A stretch of DNA of 39,733 nt from Nostoc sp. S13 (GTDB lineage Bacteria; Cyanobacteriota; Cyanobacteriia; Cyanobacteriales; Nostocaceae). Below the pieces are notes generated by a model. The model searched no databases, was not told the origin of the DNA, and saw only the letters and a list, made by a program, of their open reading frames with translations. Below, piece by piece: positions 1 to 8,322 of this stretch; positions within the stretch are counted from its first letter, which is position 1; each line of letters begins with the position of its first letter. A program made the translations under genes and the position numbers. Location of the stretch: positions 1-39,733 of the forward strand of contig NZ_JAQYWQ010000067.1 in the NCBI RefSeq assembly GCF_029379315.1, given 5' to 3'.

Positions 1-54
<54 letters not shown>

Positions 55-243
55 GTTGTGTTTCGAGTTTGTGGCTCCGAAAAAAAATATTTCCCGGAAT
101 CCTATCTATAAATTCGATTATCTTTTTGGGAAATCCCAAAACTAAAATCTTTTGACGAGGATTGGTTTTTTTCTTAAGCTTTCAAAGTATTATGTTTTTC
201 TAGGTTCAGCGGTGGTTGGCATCTTTCGCCTTTCCACTCAACT
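55..243 (-). ncRNA. rRNA operon leader (pre-16S spacer)
   Basis: This is the transcribed leader between the likely start point and mature 16S RNA. It is A/T-rich and holds a short hairpin (arms TTTTGGG and CCCAAAA, 124-141). Such leaders pair with sequence downstream of 16S to form the RNase III stem. That partner is outside the window, so the processing role is inferred. No open reading frame of interest is seen. Confidence 0.6.
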
Positions 244-273
244 AGAGTAACTAGTCATCCCCTAGTTTGTCAA
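244..273 (-). promoter_or_regulatory. Probable promoter of the rRNA operon
   Basis: On the minus strand a perfect TTGACA (268-273) is followed after 18 bp by TACTCT (244-249). The position, about 190 bp upstream of 16S, suits a cyanobacterial rRNA promoter. The -35 box is consensus, the -10 box is weak. The start site is inferred. Confidence 0.55.
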
Positions 274-299
274 GGGGTAAAATTATTTTTTTTCTAAAA

Positions 300-994
300 G
301 AGCAAATCTTTTGACTGGCATTACTTTCAGGTGAATGGGTTAAGCAACACGAGAGAGGCGAAAAGGAAGTTGGTGAACCTTCTTGTGTGAATAATGCACG
401 TTGCTAGTTAGTGCCCATAAATGGGATCTCATGCAGATTGAATGATTATGGTAATAATTATCGAAAAAGCTAGGAGCCAGTCTTGGTGAAGGGATTTATG
501 CTGAATCAAAATGCCCAAACTAATTATATAAAAGCCAGAAATGTTGCAGAGCTTGCAGTTTAAGACTCTTAATGCTATGGGTGAGGCTTCTTGTATTGAC
601 ATTTGAGTACTCGAAGAGGCTACGCTCGCTACCCCGACGTTTGCGGAGCGTCTTATATATAGAGAAGATAGGCAGTCCCTTATATGAAGATCCGTTAGAG
701 TGAGTCTAGCGCTGTAGAGGGATTTCACAATTTATAAGGTACTAATTTTGTCAAGACTATGAGCAAAAAATTTCGGGAAATGGGAAAAAGAAAAATTACC
801 GCAATGAATCCAGAAATTTCAGTGGGTTGGCGTACTGCTACCGGGAAGCAACCTACGCGTAGCTTCTGGTAGAGAAGCCTTGCGGTTGGCATTGGCTCTG
901 GCAAAGAAGGCATTACCATGATAATTGTCCAATCAGATTTTTTAACTAGAATTTTTGAGAAAAAGCTAAAAACTAGACTAGGCAAGAAATACAG
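300..994. other. Long spacer between rRNA promoter and rsmA; no convincing gene
   Basis: Roughly 700 bp without a supportable gene. Open frames on the minus strand (429-728, 725-1066) have no recognisable domain and pass through dispersed-repeat sequence (for example around 615-655 and 850-885, with TACGCGTAGC-type and GCGGAGCGTCT-type motifs). I see no tRNA and no clear hairpin terminator. Confidence 0.5.
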
Positions 995-1843
995 ATGATC
1001 CGACCGCGTAAGGTCTTTGCTCAACATTGGCTCAAAAGTGAAAAGGCGCTCAACGCAATTATTCAAGCAGCAGAGTGTACAGAAAGCGATGGCTCCGCCA
1101 ACGCCAAGGGCGAACGCGTCCTGGAAATTGGGCCAGGAACCGGTATTCTGACTCGTCGTTTATTACCCTTAGTGCAATCTCTGGTTGCAGTTGAAATAGA
1201 CCGCGACTTATGCGAACTATTGGCAAAGCAACTTGGTAAGACTGAAAATTTTTTACTGCTGCAAGGGGATTTTCTGACTCTGGATTTACCATCTTACCTG
1301 GTAGCCTTTCCCAATTTCCAACAGCCAAATAAAGTAGTAGCCAATATCCCCTACAACATTACAGGGCCAATTATTGAGAAACTACTGGGTACGATCGCCA
1401 ACCCTAACCCTGAACCATTTGACTCAATAGTGTTGCTGGTACAAAAAGAAGTCGCAGAAAGATTGTATGCTAAACCAGGATCAAGAGCCTTTGGGGCATT
1501 GAGTGTGCGGGTACAGTATTTGGCTGAGTGTGAGTTAATCTGCACAGTTCCAGCGGACGCATTCCATCCACCGCCAAAAGTTGATTCAGCAGTAGTGCGA
1601 TTGCGTCCCCGAAAAATAGAAATACCAGCACTTAACCCAGGACGATTAGAGAACTTCTTAAAGTTGGGGTTTGGTGCCAAGCGCAAAATGTTACGAAATA
1701 ATTTGCAATCTATTATGGAACGCGATCGCCTGAGCCACTTACTGGAACAATTAGAAATAAATCCCCAAGCCAGAGCCGAAGACCTCAGCGTTCAGCAATG
1801 GGTAATCCTAGCAAATGAGTTAGGAGTTAAAAGTCAGGAGTGA
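995..1843 (+). CDS. rsmA: 16S rRNA (adenine(1518)-N(6)/adenine(1519)-N(6))-dimethyltransferase RsmA
   Basis: The enzyme uses S-adenosylmethionine to dimethylate two adjacent adenines in the helix 45 loop of 16S rRNA, a late step in 30S assembly. The 282-residue product has the family layout: N-terminal RPRKVFAQHWL, SAM-binding LEIGPGTG at residues 43-50, acidic VEID near 67-70, and the catalytic NIPY motif at 117-120, followed by the helical C-terminal RNA-binding part. Its length is normal. The ATG start is the first one that keeps the conserved N-terminus; there is no strong ribosome binding site. It lies 100 bp ahead of ispE on the same strand, an arrangement seen in many bacteria, so co-transcription is likely. 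The neighbouring rRNA operon is divergent. Confidence 0.95.
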   Translation: MIRPRKVFAQHWLKSEKALNAIIQAAECTESDGSANAKGERVLEIGPGTGILTRRLLPLVQSLVAVEIDRDLCELLAKQLGKTENFLLLQGDFLTLDLPSYLVAFPNFQQPNKVVANIPYNITGPIIEKLLGTIANPNPEPFDSIVLLVQKEVAERLYAKPGSRAFGALSVRVQYLAECELICTVPADAFHPPPKVDSAVVRLRPRKIEIPALNPGRLENFLKLGFGAKRKMLRNNLQSIMERDRLSHLLEQLEINPQARAEDLSVQQWVILANELGVKSQE

Positions 1844-1943
1844 GGAGTTAAGAGTGAATATGTAGATGATTGCTTTGATTCAAAACCCAAAATTTAGCCA
1901 TTCACAATTAGCAACTCATAACCCCTAACTTCTAACTTTCAAA

Positions 1944-2897
1944 ATGCGTTCCTACAGTTTAATTGCCCCTGCTAAAATCAACTTGTATCTGGAAATCATT
2001 AGCGACCGCTCTGATGGCTATCACGAGTTAGCGATGATACTTCAAAGTATTGGTCTTGTAGACCAAATTGATGTGTGTTCCATCAGCACTGACAGCATAC
2101 GTGTTCACTGCAACCACCCACAAGTACCGACAGATAAAAGTAATCTAGCATACCGCGCGGCAGAATTAATGGTGAGGCAATTTCCTAAAGCCTTTGCTAA
2201 ATATGGGGGCGTGGAGATTACTATCAACAAGCAGATTCCTGTAGCTGCTGGGTTGGCTGGAGGTTCGACGAATGCAGCAGCTGTGTTGGTGGGGATAGAT
2301 TTACTATGGAAGTTGGGATTAACTCAGTCAGAATTAGAGGAGTTAGGAGGCACACTTGGTTCAGATGTACCATTTTGTGTCGCGGGTGGAACTGCGATCG
2401 CAACAGGTAGAGGTGAGCAACTTTCTCCGCTGCCAAGTTTGGATAGTATATATATAGTGTTGGCAAAATACCGCAGCCTGGAAGTTTCCACCGCTTGGGC
2501 ATACAAAACCTATAGACAGCAGTTTGGTAATTCTTATCTTAGAGATAGCGACAACTTGGCAGCCCGTACTAGTGCAGTTCATTCAGGAGTAATAGTAAAA
2601 GCTATCCTGGATAAAGATGCAGGAGAAATTGCCCAAAAACTGCACAATGATTTGGAGCGCGTGGTATTGCCAGCTTATCCCCAAGTCTTGCAACTGCGAG
2701 AAGTGTTTGCAAATCAGGAAGGCGTTTTAGGAACAATGATGTCTGGTTCGGGGCCAACAGTATTTGCTCTTTTTAAGTCTCAACAGCAGGCAGAAGAAGT
2801 TAAGCTGCAAGTGAGGCAAGCAATTCTTGATCAAGACTTAGAATTGTTTGTGACTCGGACAATTACACATGGTATTCAGGTGGCATCTTCAGTTTAA
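1944..2897 (+). CDS. ispE: 4-diphosphocytidyl-2-C-methyl-D-erythritol kinase IspE
   Basis: A GHMP-family kinase that phosphorylates CDP-methylerythritol in the MEP route to isoprenoids (carotenoids, phytol, quinone tails). The 317-residue protein opens with APAKINLYLEI and DGYHEL, has the ATP-binding glycine-rich loop PVAAGLAGGSTNAAA at residues 99-113, DVPFCVAGGTA soon after, and the third GHMP motif SGSGPTVFAL near 260-270. All motifs expected of an active enzyme are present. It follows rsmA by 100 bp; that spacer is mostly GAGTTAGGAG/CTAACTTCTAAC-type repeat sequence common in Nostoc spacers. The start fits the family N-terminus. Confidence 0.95.
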   Translation: MRSYSLIAPAKINLYLEIISDRSDGYHELAMILQSIGLVDQIDVCSISTDSIRVHCNHPQVPTDKSNLAYRAAELMVRQFPKAFAKYGGVEITINKQIPVAAGLAGGSTNAAAVLVGIDLLWKLGLTQSELEELGGTLGSDVPFCVAGGTAIATGRGEQLSPLPSLDSIYIVLAKYRSLEVSTAWAYKTYRQQFGNSYLRDSDNLAARTSAVHSGVIVKAILDKDAGEIAQKLHNDLERVVLPAYPQVLQLREVFANQEGVLGTMMSGSGPTVFALFKSQQQAEEVKLQVRQAILDQDLELFVTRTITHGIQVASSV

Positions 2898-3052
2898 ATA
2901 AATCTTGATGGTTAATGAAGGATAGGGAATAAGTTGATGAACTTTTAAGTTGCATAGTTTAAATCGCCATAAAGACGCAATTTGAATGACGATTAGTTGA
3001 GGACAATAATTATTCTTAATGTTTCAATCTAAAATCTAAAATATAAAATGTT

Positions 3053-3382
3053 ATGAATGACCAAAATCTTACACCACAAACAGATGCTAAAGAACAGATG
3101 GCAACGAGTCCGTTACGCTGTTTTACTGGGGCGGTGATTTCGGGAGGAATGGGATTTGCAGTGTATTCGCTGATGATTGCGATCGCCACAAATTTTGCAA
3201 CTAAGCCTATCCATTCAATTAATCCATTGGTGGTGAAGATTTCTTCTGCTGTTCGGACTTTGGTTGTTGGTGTAGTTGCTTTGGGAAGCGTAATATTTGC
3301 AATAGTAGCAATTGGTTTGTTGGCTTTGGGAGTGCAATTATTAATACAGCAGTTGACCAAAGAAAAAAGTAGTGAAAACTAG
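3053..3382 (+). CDS. DUF3082 domain membrane protein, function unknown
   Basis: A 109-residue cyanobacterial conserved protein of the DUF3082 type. The first 20 residues are polar; then come two hydrophobic stretches that look like membrane spans, about residues 26-46 (ISGGMGFAVYSLMIAIATN) and 68-97 (rich in Val, Ala, Ile, Leu), and a short charged tail ending KEKSSEN. The motif SPLRCFTGAVISGG before the first span is typical of the family as I remember it. No catalytic residues can be pointed to. It is 155 bp downstream of ispE on the same strand and may be read from its own promoter. Family assignment is fairly sure; function is unknown. Confidence 0.75.
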   Translation: MNDQNLTPQTDAKEQMATSPLRCFTGAVISGGMGFAVYSLMIAIATNFATKPIHSINPLVVKISSAVRTLVVGVVALGSVIFAIVAIGLLALGVQLLIQQLTKEKSSEN

Positions 3383-3563
3383 TAATTTTGTAAAATTATT
3401 TCTGATTTGCCGCATTTGATGTAAGCACCCGCTAAATCCTTCGGCTGAAGAATTATTGGCAGTCGCTATCATCCCCAAAAACTACCAAATTTTGATAGAG
3501 TAATGGGTGATTATGAATAGCGAGCGCTCCTGGCGATTTGGTTGCACAATCCAAAATCCCAAA

Positions 3564-3660
3564 TCGTTCGACTGAACGCTCACGCCGTACTCCTTCTCTA
3601 CGAGACGCTCCGCGAACACAGAAGCAAGCTACGCGTAGCGTTCCGCAGGAAAGTCCAAAA
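3564..3660. repeat. Dispersed palindromic repeat block
   Basis: The spacer ahead of the dehydrogenase gene is made of repeat modules found elsewhere in the window. The 25 bases at 3593-3617 (CTTCTCTACGAGACGCTCCG and five more) recur exactly at 17706-17730 and, with changes, at 9545-9570 and 28928-28949. AGCAAGCTACGCGTAGCG follows. Chance open frames across this block on both strands are not genes. Confidence 0.75.
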
Positions 3661-3686
3661 TCCAAAATGGAATGGGAGAGTAGCAA

Positions 3687-4637
3687 ATGGTAAAACTAAT
3701 TTTACCCGATCATCTTATTGCTGATATTGAGCCACACCTACCATCTGATATAAATGTTGTGCAGGTCGATAGTGAAGGCAATCTTGATGGTGATGTCAGT
3801 GATGCAGAAGTTTATGTCAACGGATTTTACCTGAAAACTTCTACACTTGACAAAATACTAACAGCAGCACCCGCACTACGTTGGCAACAGTCACCGAGTG
3901 CTGGCGTCAATCACATCCTCACACCAACTTTTTTACAAAAGGACATTATCCTCACTAATGGGGCAGGAGTTCACGCAATTCCAATTTCAGAATTTGTCCT
4001 GGCATTCATGCTCTATCACGCCAAGAATCTGCGGAAATTGCAAACTTTGCAGAATGAACACACTTGGATAAGAGGAGTGTTTCTCGAAGAGTTGGCAGAC
4101 GCGACTTTATTAATTCTTGGCACAGGAAATATAGGTAAAGCGATCGCATCTCGTGCCAAAGCTTTTGGAGTTCAAGTTTGGGGTAGTCGTCGCCATCCCG
4201 AACCCCTACCAAATTTTGACAAGATTGTGGGTGCTGATGAATGGCGATCGCTCCTCCCGGCACCAGATTATGTAGTTATTGCTACACCACTGACTCCAGA
4301 AACTAAAGGCTTGATCGATGAAGCTGCATTGCGCTCTATGCGTCAATCTGCTTACCTAATTAATATTGCTCGTGGTGCAATAGTAGATGAAGCCGCATTG
4401 CTCACCGCACTACGTGAGGAATGGATTGCGGGTGCTGGATTAGATACTGTTGCCACCGAACCTCTGCCGCCGGAAAGTCCCTTCTGGTCGCTACCAAACG
4501 CCTTTATCACACCCCATTGTTCAGCCCTTTCGCCACGCCTGAGAGAGCGTATAGCACAACTGTTTATCGACAATCTCAAACGCTACCAAAGCGGTCAGCC
4601 CTTGCGGAATGTCGTAGACAAGCAAGCAGGATATTGA
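3687..4637 (+). CDS. D-isomer specific 2-hydroxyacid dehydrogenase (NAD-dependent)
   Basis: An oxidoreductase of the family that holds phosphoglycerate, glyoxylate and hydroxypyruvate reductases. In the 316-residue protein the NAD-binding fold carries GTGNIG at residues 145-150, then the signature INIARG with catalytic Arg at 229, a Glu near 258 (ATEPLP) and the catalytic His at 277 (TPHCSA). The basic patch GSRRHP after the second strand of the Rossmann fold suggests NADP(H) may be accepted, which would favour a glyoxylate/hydroxypyruvate-reductase-like role; this is inference. The substrate cannot be fixed from sequence. GAGAG seven bases before the ATG serves as a weak ribosome binding site. 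It stands alone, flanked by repeat-rich spacers. Confidence 0.88.
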   Translation: MVKLILPDHLIADIEPHLPSDINVVQVDSEGNLDGDVSDAEVYVNGFYLKTSTLDKILTAAPALRWQQSPSAGVNHILTPTFLQKDIILTNGAGVHAIPISEFVLAFMLYHAKNLRKLQTLQNEHTWIRGVFLEELADATLLILGTGNIGKAIASRAKAFGVQVWGSRRHPEPLPNFDKIVGADEWRSLLPAPDYVVIATPLTPETKGLIDEAALRSMRQSAYLINIARGAIVDEAALLTALREEWIAGAGLDTVATEPLPPESPFWSLPNAFITPHCSALSPRLRERIAQLFIDNLKRYQSGQPLRNVVDKQAGY

Positions 4638-4752
4638 GTAATTCAAATATTGGGCATTGGGCAATCAGAAATTTTATTGCAAAATTATTGCTTGAATAAC
4701 TGGGTGATGACTTCTATCTGCACGTAAACCAACAATTAATCGACTATCTGGT

Positions 4753-4823
4753 GAAATTAAATATGCGTTATCCAGAACCCTTGTAGAGATGTACCACTGC
4801 TACGTCTCTACATTCTTTTTCAC
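4753..4823. repeat. 71-bp dispersed repeat with internal hairpin, copy 1
   Basis: This 71-bp unit recurs at 39607-39677 with the same length and 65 of 71 bases equal. Its centre (4783-4811) folds as a long hairpin starting GTAGAGATGTA and ending TACGTCTCTAC. Several differences between the copies fall in the stem and mostly keep pairing. It sits between the dehydrogenase gene and mtnP. Confidence 0.85.
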
Positions 4824-4967
4824 GCCTATGTCTAATAGGTAATAATTCAAGAGTGTTAGGGGCACGAAATGCGAGCGCGTAGCTCGTCGTAAACATCGCT
4901 TTATTTTCGGCTACTCCCCTTTTCGATAAAATAACTTAGCAGATGATCAAGGAACGAGTTTAGAATC

Positions 4968-5840
4968 ATGGCTCAAGCTAGTGTTGGGATTATTGGTGGT
5001 AGCGGTTTGTATAAAATGGACGCGCTCCAAGATGTCGAAGAGGTGCAAGTCCAGACCCCCTTTGGTTCACCATCTGATGCTTTGATTCTGGGGACTTTGG
5101 ATGGTACACGGGTAGCTTTTTTAGCGCGTCATGGACGCAATCACACGCTTTTACCCTCTGAGTTACCATTTCGCGCTAATATCTATGCGATGAAGAAATT
5201 GGGTGTAGAGTATTTAATCTCAGCGAGTGCTGTGGGTTCCTTGAAAGCAGAAGCGAAACCACTGGATATGGTGGTGCCAGATCAGTTTATTGATCGGACA
5301 AAAAATCGGATTTCAACGTTTTTCGGTGAGGGAATTGTTGCTCACATTGCCTTTGGTGATCCGATTTGTAAGAACTTAGCTGTTGTGTTAGCAGATGCGA
5401 TCGCATCTCTGAATTTACCACAAGTTACTCTCCATCGCGGCGGCACTTATGTGTGCATGGAAGGGCCGGCTTTTTCCACTAAGGCAGAATCGAATCTTTA
5501 CCGCAGTTGGAATGCAACAATCATTGGCATGACGAATTTACCAGAGGCGAAGTTGGCAAGGGAAGCTGAAATTGCCTATGCAACTTTAGCGCTGGTGACA
5601 GATTACGATTGTTGGCATCCAGACCATGACAGTGTGACAGTGGAAATGGTGATTGGCAATTTGCTGCGGAATGCTGTGAATGCTCAAAAGGTAATTCAAG
5701 AAACTGTGCGGCGGTTGAGTGAAAATCCACCACCGAGTGAGGCGCATTCGGCGTTGCAGTATGCGATTTTGACTCAGTTGGATAAAGTACCAGCAGGGAC
5801 GAAGGAAAAGTTAGGGTTATTGTTGCAGAAGTATTTGTAG
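4968..5840 (+). CDS. mtnP: S-methyl-5'-thioadenosine phosphorylase MtnP
   Basis: Cleaves methylthioadenosine, the by-product of polyamine and related synthesis, with phosphate to adenine and methylthioribose-1-phosphate, the first step of methionine salvage. The 290-residue protein shows the MTAP subgroup pattern: GGSGLY at residues 10-15, phosphate-site RHGRNH at 54-59, SASAVGSL near 85-92, [18 protein letters not shown] at 158-175 and GMTNLPEA at 187-194. Asp 212 and Asp 214 lie in TDYDCW; an Asp pair here distinguishes 6-amino-purine enzymes from guanine/hypoxanthine ones. Start and length are normal. No other salvage gene is next to it. Confidence 0.94.
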   Translation: MAQASVGIIGGSGLYKMDALQDVEEVQVQTPFGSPSDALILGTLDGTRVAFLARHGRNHTLLPSELPFRANIYAMKKLGVEYLISASAVGSLKAEAKPLDMVVPDQFIDRTKNRISTFFGEGIVAHIAFGDPICKNLAVVLADAIASLNLPQVTLHRGGTYVCMEGPAFSTKAESNLYRSWNATIIGMTNLPEAKLAREAEIAYATLALVTDYDCWHPDHDSVTVEMVIGNLLRNAVNAQKVIQETVRRLSENPPPSEAHSALQYAILTQLDKVPAGTKEKLGLLLQKYL

Positions 5841-5908
5841 TATCGGTGATCAATGAGCGATCGCTACGACTATGACACTGGTGAGGCTCAATGAGTCGCT
5901 AATGCCGA

Positions 5909-6025
5909 TTAGCTTACCCGCGCCAGATGTGTGTCGCGTTTGCCCAACATGATTTTGCGGCAGCGAGGACAGAAGCGATCGCACCCAAAACCGATGTAGC
6001 GAAGTCGATAATTTATTATTGACAT
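5909..6025 (-). CDS. Possible 38-residue cysteine-containing micro-protein
   Basis: An ATG-to-TAA frame of 38 residues in the spacer between mtnP and cbiM, on the opposite strand. The product is basic, starts MSIINYRLRYIGFG and has three cysteines spaced C-x3-C-x2-C (GCDRFCPRC), then RKIMLGKRDTHLARVS. This looks like half of a zinc ribbon. A G-rich stretch (AGGGGGG) six bases before the ATG could act as ribosome binding site. A GCGATCGC site lies inside the frame. I do not recognise the family. It may be a real small protein or the remnant of a longer zinc-ribbon protein. Divergence from the metal importer is suggestive but proves nothing. Confidence 0.35.
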   Translation of the reverse strand: MSIINYRLRYIGFGCDRFCPRCRKIMLGKRDTHLARVS

Positions 6026-6123
6026 ATTATGCCCCCCTACCGGATTGAAATTTTTAGAGAATACATGGTCTACTGAGAAACTAGACCGTTAAATAATCTG
6101 GCTGCAAAGGACACTTCTTAAAT

Positions 6124-6876
6124 ATGAACACAGTAGCGTTCACGGGTATTTCGTCCTTCAGCTGGCTGTACTGGGTAATACAGCCGCATTTAGCTATGCA
6201 TATTCCAGATGGCTTCTTGAACTTACCCGTTATCGTTGTCACCTGGATAATTGCCATCGGTCTAATTGCACTAGCGATTAGGCGATCGCAGGCAGAATAC
6301 CAAGAACGAGCTGTACCTTTAATGGGGGTTTGTGCAGCATTTATCTTTGCAGCACAAATGATTAATTTTCCGATTCCTGGCGGAACTTCGGGACACCTTT
6401 TGGGGGGAACGCTAGCAGGAGCTTTATTAGGGCCGTGGGCTGGGTCACTAGTGATGGTGACAGTGTTCATCGTGCAGGGTGTTCTGTTTCAGGATGGTGG
6501 ACTGACGGTATTAGGAGCCAATATCTTTAATATGGGATTGATCGGTACATTTGGTGGTTATTATCTTTATCGCACAGTAAGATTTGCTACAGGGCGCGAT
6601 ACCTTGCGAGGAGTGGTAGTTGGCGCGGCGATCGCAGCTTGGACAAGCGTGGTCGTAGCTTCAGTTGTCTGTGCCTTGGAACTTGCTTTGTCGGGAACAA
6701 TTCCTCTAGCGGTGGCTTTGACAGCTATGGCTTCTTGGCACGTCCTAATTGGCATTGGCGAGGCGCTGATTACTGTAGCAGCACTCAGTTTTATTTGGCG
6801 GACTCGACCAGACTTATTTTATGATTCGCCCCGTCAGATCAAATCATCTGCCTCTCGTCCCATCTCTCGGTATTAA
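6124..6876 (+). CDS. cbiM: ECF-type nickel/cobalt transporter substrate-binding membrane protein CbiM/NikM
   Basis: The S-component of an energy-coupling-factor importer for Ni2+ or Co2+. The core begins MHIPDGFL at codon 25 (ATG at 6196); in this family the free Met-His amino end helps bind the metal. About six membrane spans follow, with the conserved INFPIPGGTSGHLLGG (residues near 80-96) and NIFNMGLIG. The 24 residues before MHIPDGFL (hydrophobic, ending HLA) could be a cleaved signal peptide, as in Salmonella CbiM, or could be absent if translation starts at 6196; sequence alone does not settle this, so the longer frame is given. The gene leads a four-gene set with the PDGLE protein, CbiQ and CbiO. 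Ni versus Co cannot be decided. Confidence 0.9.
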   Translation: MNTVAFTGISSFSWLYWVIQPHLAMHIPDGFLNLPVIVVTWIIAIGLIALAIRRSQAEYQERAVPLMGVCAAFIFAAQMINFPIPGGTSGHLLGGTLAGALLGPWAGSLVMVTVFIVQGVLFQDGGLTVLGANIFNMGLIGTFGGYYLYRTVRFATGRDTLRGVVVGAAIAAWTSVVVASVVCALELALSGTIPLAVALTAMASWHVLIGIGEALITVAALSFIWRTRPDLFYDSPRQIKSSASRPISRY

Positions 6877-6907
6877 AAGGTATTTATGGAATCAGGACTG
6901 AATACTT

Positions 6908-7282
6908 ATGAGTAGCAACCTCTCACACTCGCGCAACCGGGCTTTTGTCATCACTGGCTTAGGTATTGCTCTGCTGATTGCAATTTTCCTTTCGCCACTG
7001 GCTAGCAAAAATCCAGATGGGCTAGATAGAGTCTCAAAAGACCTGAAGTTTGACACCCAAGAACTAAAACAGAAACCTGCTCAGAAATTACCCTTTTACA
7101 GCATATTTAATGAGTATGCTCTTAGAGGTGTACCATCCGCGATCGCCACACCATTGGCTGGTCTAGTAGGAACCTTAGTAACTTTTGGTTTAGCTTGGGG
7201 TATTGGCAAGTTAGTTGTGCGTGGTTCTACTTCACCTTCTACAGAGGATGATGCTTATTCAGACTCAGATGCGCCAGATTAA
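6908..7282 (+). CDS. PDGLE-domain protein, CbiN/NikN-like auxiliary component
   Basis: A 124-residue membrane protein with one span near the N-terminus (residues 13-30), a short periplasmic part holding NPDGLDRVSKDL (the PDGLE motif, here PDGLD) around residues 35-47, and a second span near 86-106 before an acidic tail. PDGLE/CbiN-type proteins pair with CbiM or NikM and support metal loading in Ni/Co ECF transporters. It starts 31 bp after cbiM and is followed by a 240-bp repeat-bearing gap before cbiQ. Role is by family and context; confidence is high for the family. Confidence 0.85.
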   Translation: MSSNLSHSRNRAFVITGLGIALLIAIFLSPLASKNPDGLDRVSKDLKFDTQELKQKPAQKLPFYSIFNEYALRGVPSAIATPLAGLVGTLVTFGLAWGIGKLVVRGSTSPSTEDDAYSDSDAPD

Positions 7283-7522
7283 AAAAGAATTCAGAACTCA
7301 GAATGCAATCAGTCGGGGATTTAAACCTATTTATTCATCCGCCCTTCTCTTGTCAAAGATGCTGCGCGTAGCGTCTCCTTTAGGAGAAGGGCTGTAGGGA
7401 GAAGACCGCGCTGCTAACGCTCGTAAAAAAGCGCAACGGACGCTAACATCACTCGTACAAAATTCATGCTGAATTCTGACTGCTGAATTCTTCTTGTTAA
7501 ATACAGATACGAACTTAACATC
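7283..7522. repeat. Repeat-bearing spacer inside the ECF cluster
   Basis: Between the PDGLE gene and cbiQ lie TTCAGAACTCAGAATGC-type repeats, the GCTGCGCGTAGCGTCTCC motif and a hairpin around CCCTTCTC...GAGAAGGG (7343-7391), then GAATTCATGCTGAATTC-type repeats. Chance frames here carry no domain. The gap may hold a processing site or a second promoter for cbiQ; I see no clear box. Confidence 0.55.
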
Positions 7523-8302
7523 ATGCTGCTACACGTTGGGGGCTTTCTGCTGGATGTCGATAGTAAACAGATTACTCCCTGGCACAAACTTGCTCCCCGT
7601 ACCCGGATACTCTGTACATTGTTGTTCGTGTTTGCTATTGTCCTAACGCCAGATGGGCATTGGTCGACTTGGGCTATTTATGGATTAGCTCTCTTGAGTC
7701 TATTATTAGTGAGCCGAATCACCCTATTAGTACTACTGAAACGATTGGCAGTTGAGCTAACATTTATTGGTGTCGTTCTCCTGGGTACGTTATTCCGGGG
7801 TGGGGGCGAGGTGTTATGGTCTTGGGGGCCATTACAGATTACGACAGTCGGACTAACTATCTTGGGTAGTGTGACACTTAAGGCATTGCTATCGCTGTTG
7901 ATACTGAACTTACTGACTTTAACGACTTCGGTAACGGCATTGCTTCACGCGTTGCTCCAACTGAGAACTCCACCACTATTAGTAGCAATTCTGGCATCTA
8001 TGTATCGCTATATCAGCGTATTAATTGGCGAGTTTAACGCTATGCGTCGAGCAGCCGAGTCCCGAAACCTGATGACTAACAACCGCTCTATCCGTTTAAT
8101 TTTTGGCAATATGATTGGAGCGCTGTTTATCCGCACTTATGACCGGGGAAATTTGGTTTATCAGGCGATGCTATCACGGGGTTATCAAGGAGTACCACCG
8201 ATGATGGAAAAAGTTGCATCAGGGGGACGATCTGACGTTGTGGCTTTGAGTTTAACTATAATTTTGGCGCTGTTGGGTCAGGCTATTTACTGGCGGAAAT
8301 AA
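7523..8302 (+). CDS. cbiQ: ECF transporter transmembrane T-component CbiQ
   Basis: The energy-coupling membrane protein that links the S-component to the ATPase. In 259 residues there are about five hydrophobic spans, and the cytosolic coupling helices carry the two short Ala-Arg-Gly-type signatures of the family: AAESRN (residues 177-182) and MLSRG (216-220), each with the Arg that contacts the ATPase groove. The 20-residue N-terminal stretch DVDSKQITPWHKLAPRTR is typical (the P-W-H-K-L-x-P-R motif). It ends 20 bp before cbiO, so the pair is surely co-transcribed. Confidence 0.92.
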   Translation: MLLHVGGFLLDVDSKQITPWHKLAPRTRILCTLLFVFAIVLTPDGHWSTWAIYGLALLSLLLVSRITLLVLLKRLAVELTFIGVVLLGTLFRGGGEVLWSWGPLQITTVGLTILGSVTLKALLSLLILNLLTLTTSVTALLHALLQLRTPPLLVAILASMYRYISVLIGEFNAMRRAAESRNLMTNNRSIRLIFGNMIGALFIRTYDRGNLVYQAMLSRGYQGVPPMMEKVASGGRSDVVALSLTIILALLGQAIYWRK

Positions 8303-8322
8303 CATTTCTTGACGTTGTATTA

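Noticed and set aside
443-460. TTATGGTAA-like sequence in the rRNA/rsmA spacer, equal to a half of the pncB operator
   Set aside because: Only the left half matches; the right half (TTATCGAAA) does not form the palindrome.
429-1066. Minus-strand frames of 99 and 113 codons upstream of and into rsmA
   Set aside because: No recognisable domain, they run through dispersed repeats, and the second overlaps the rsmA start.
5841-6123. Cobalamin or Ni/Co riboswitch ahead of cbiM
   Set aside because: I looked for the B12-box core (GCCACTG and its partners) and for a NiCo-type four-helix layout on the plus strand and found neither.
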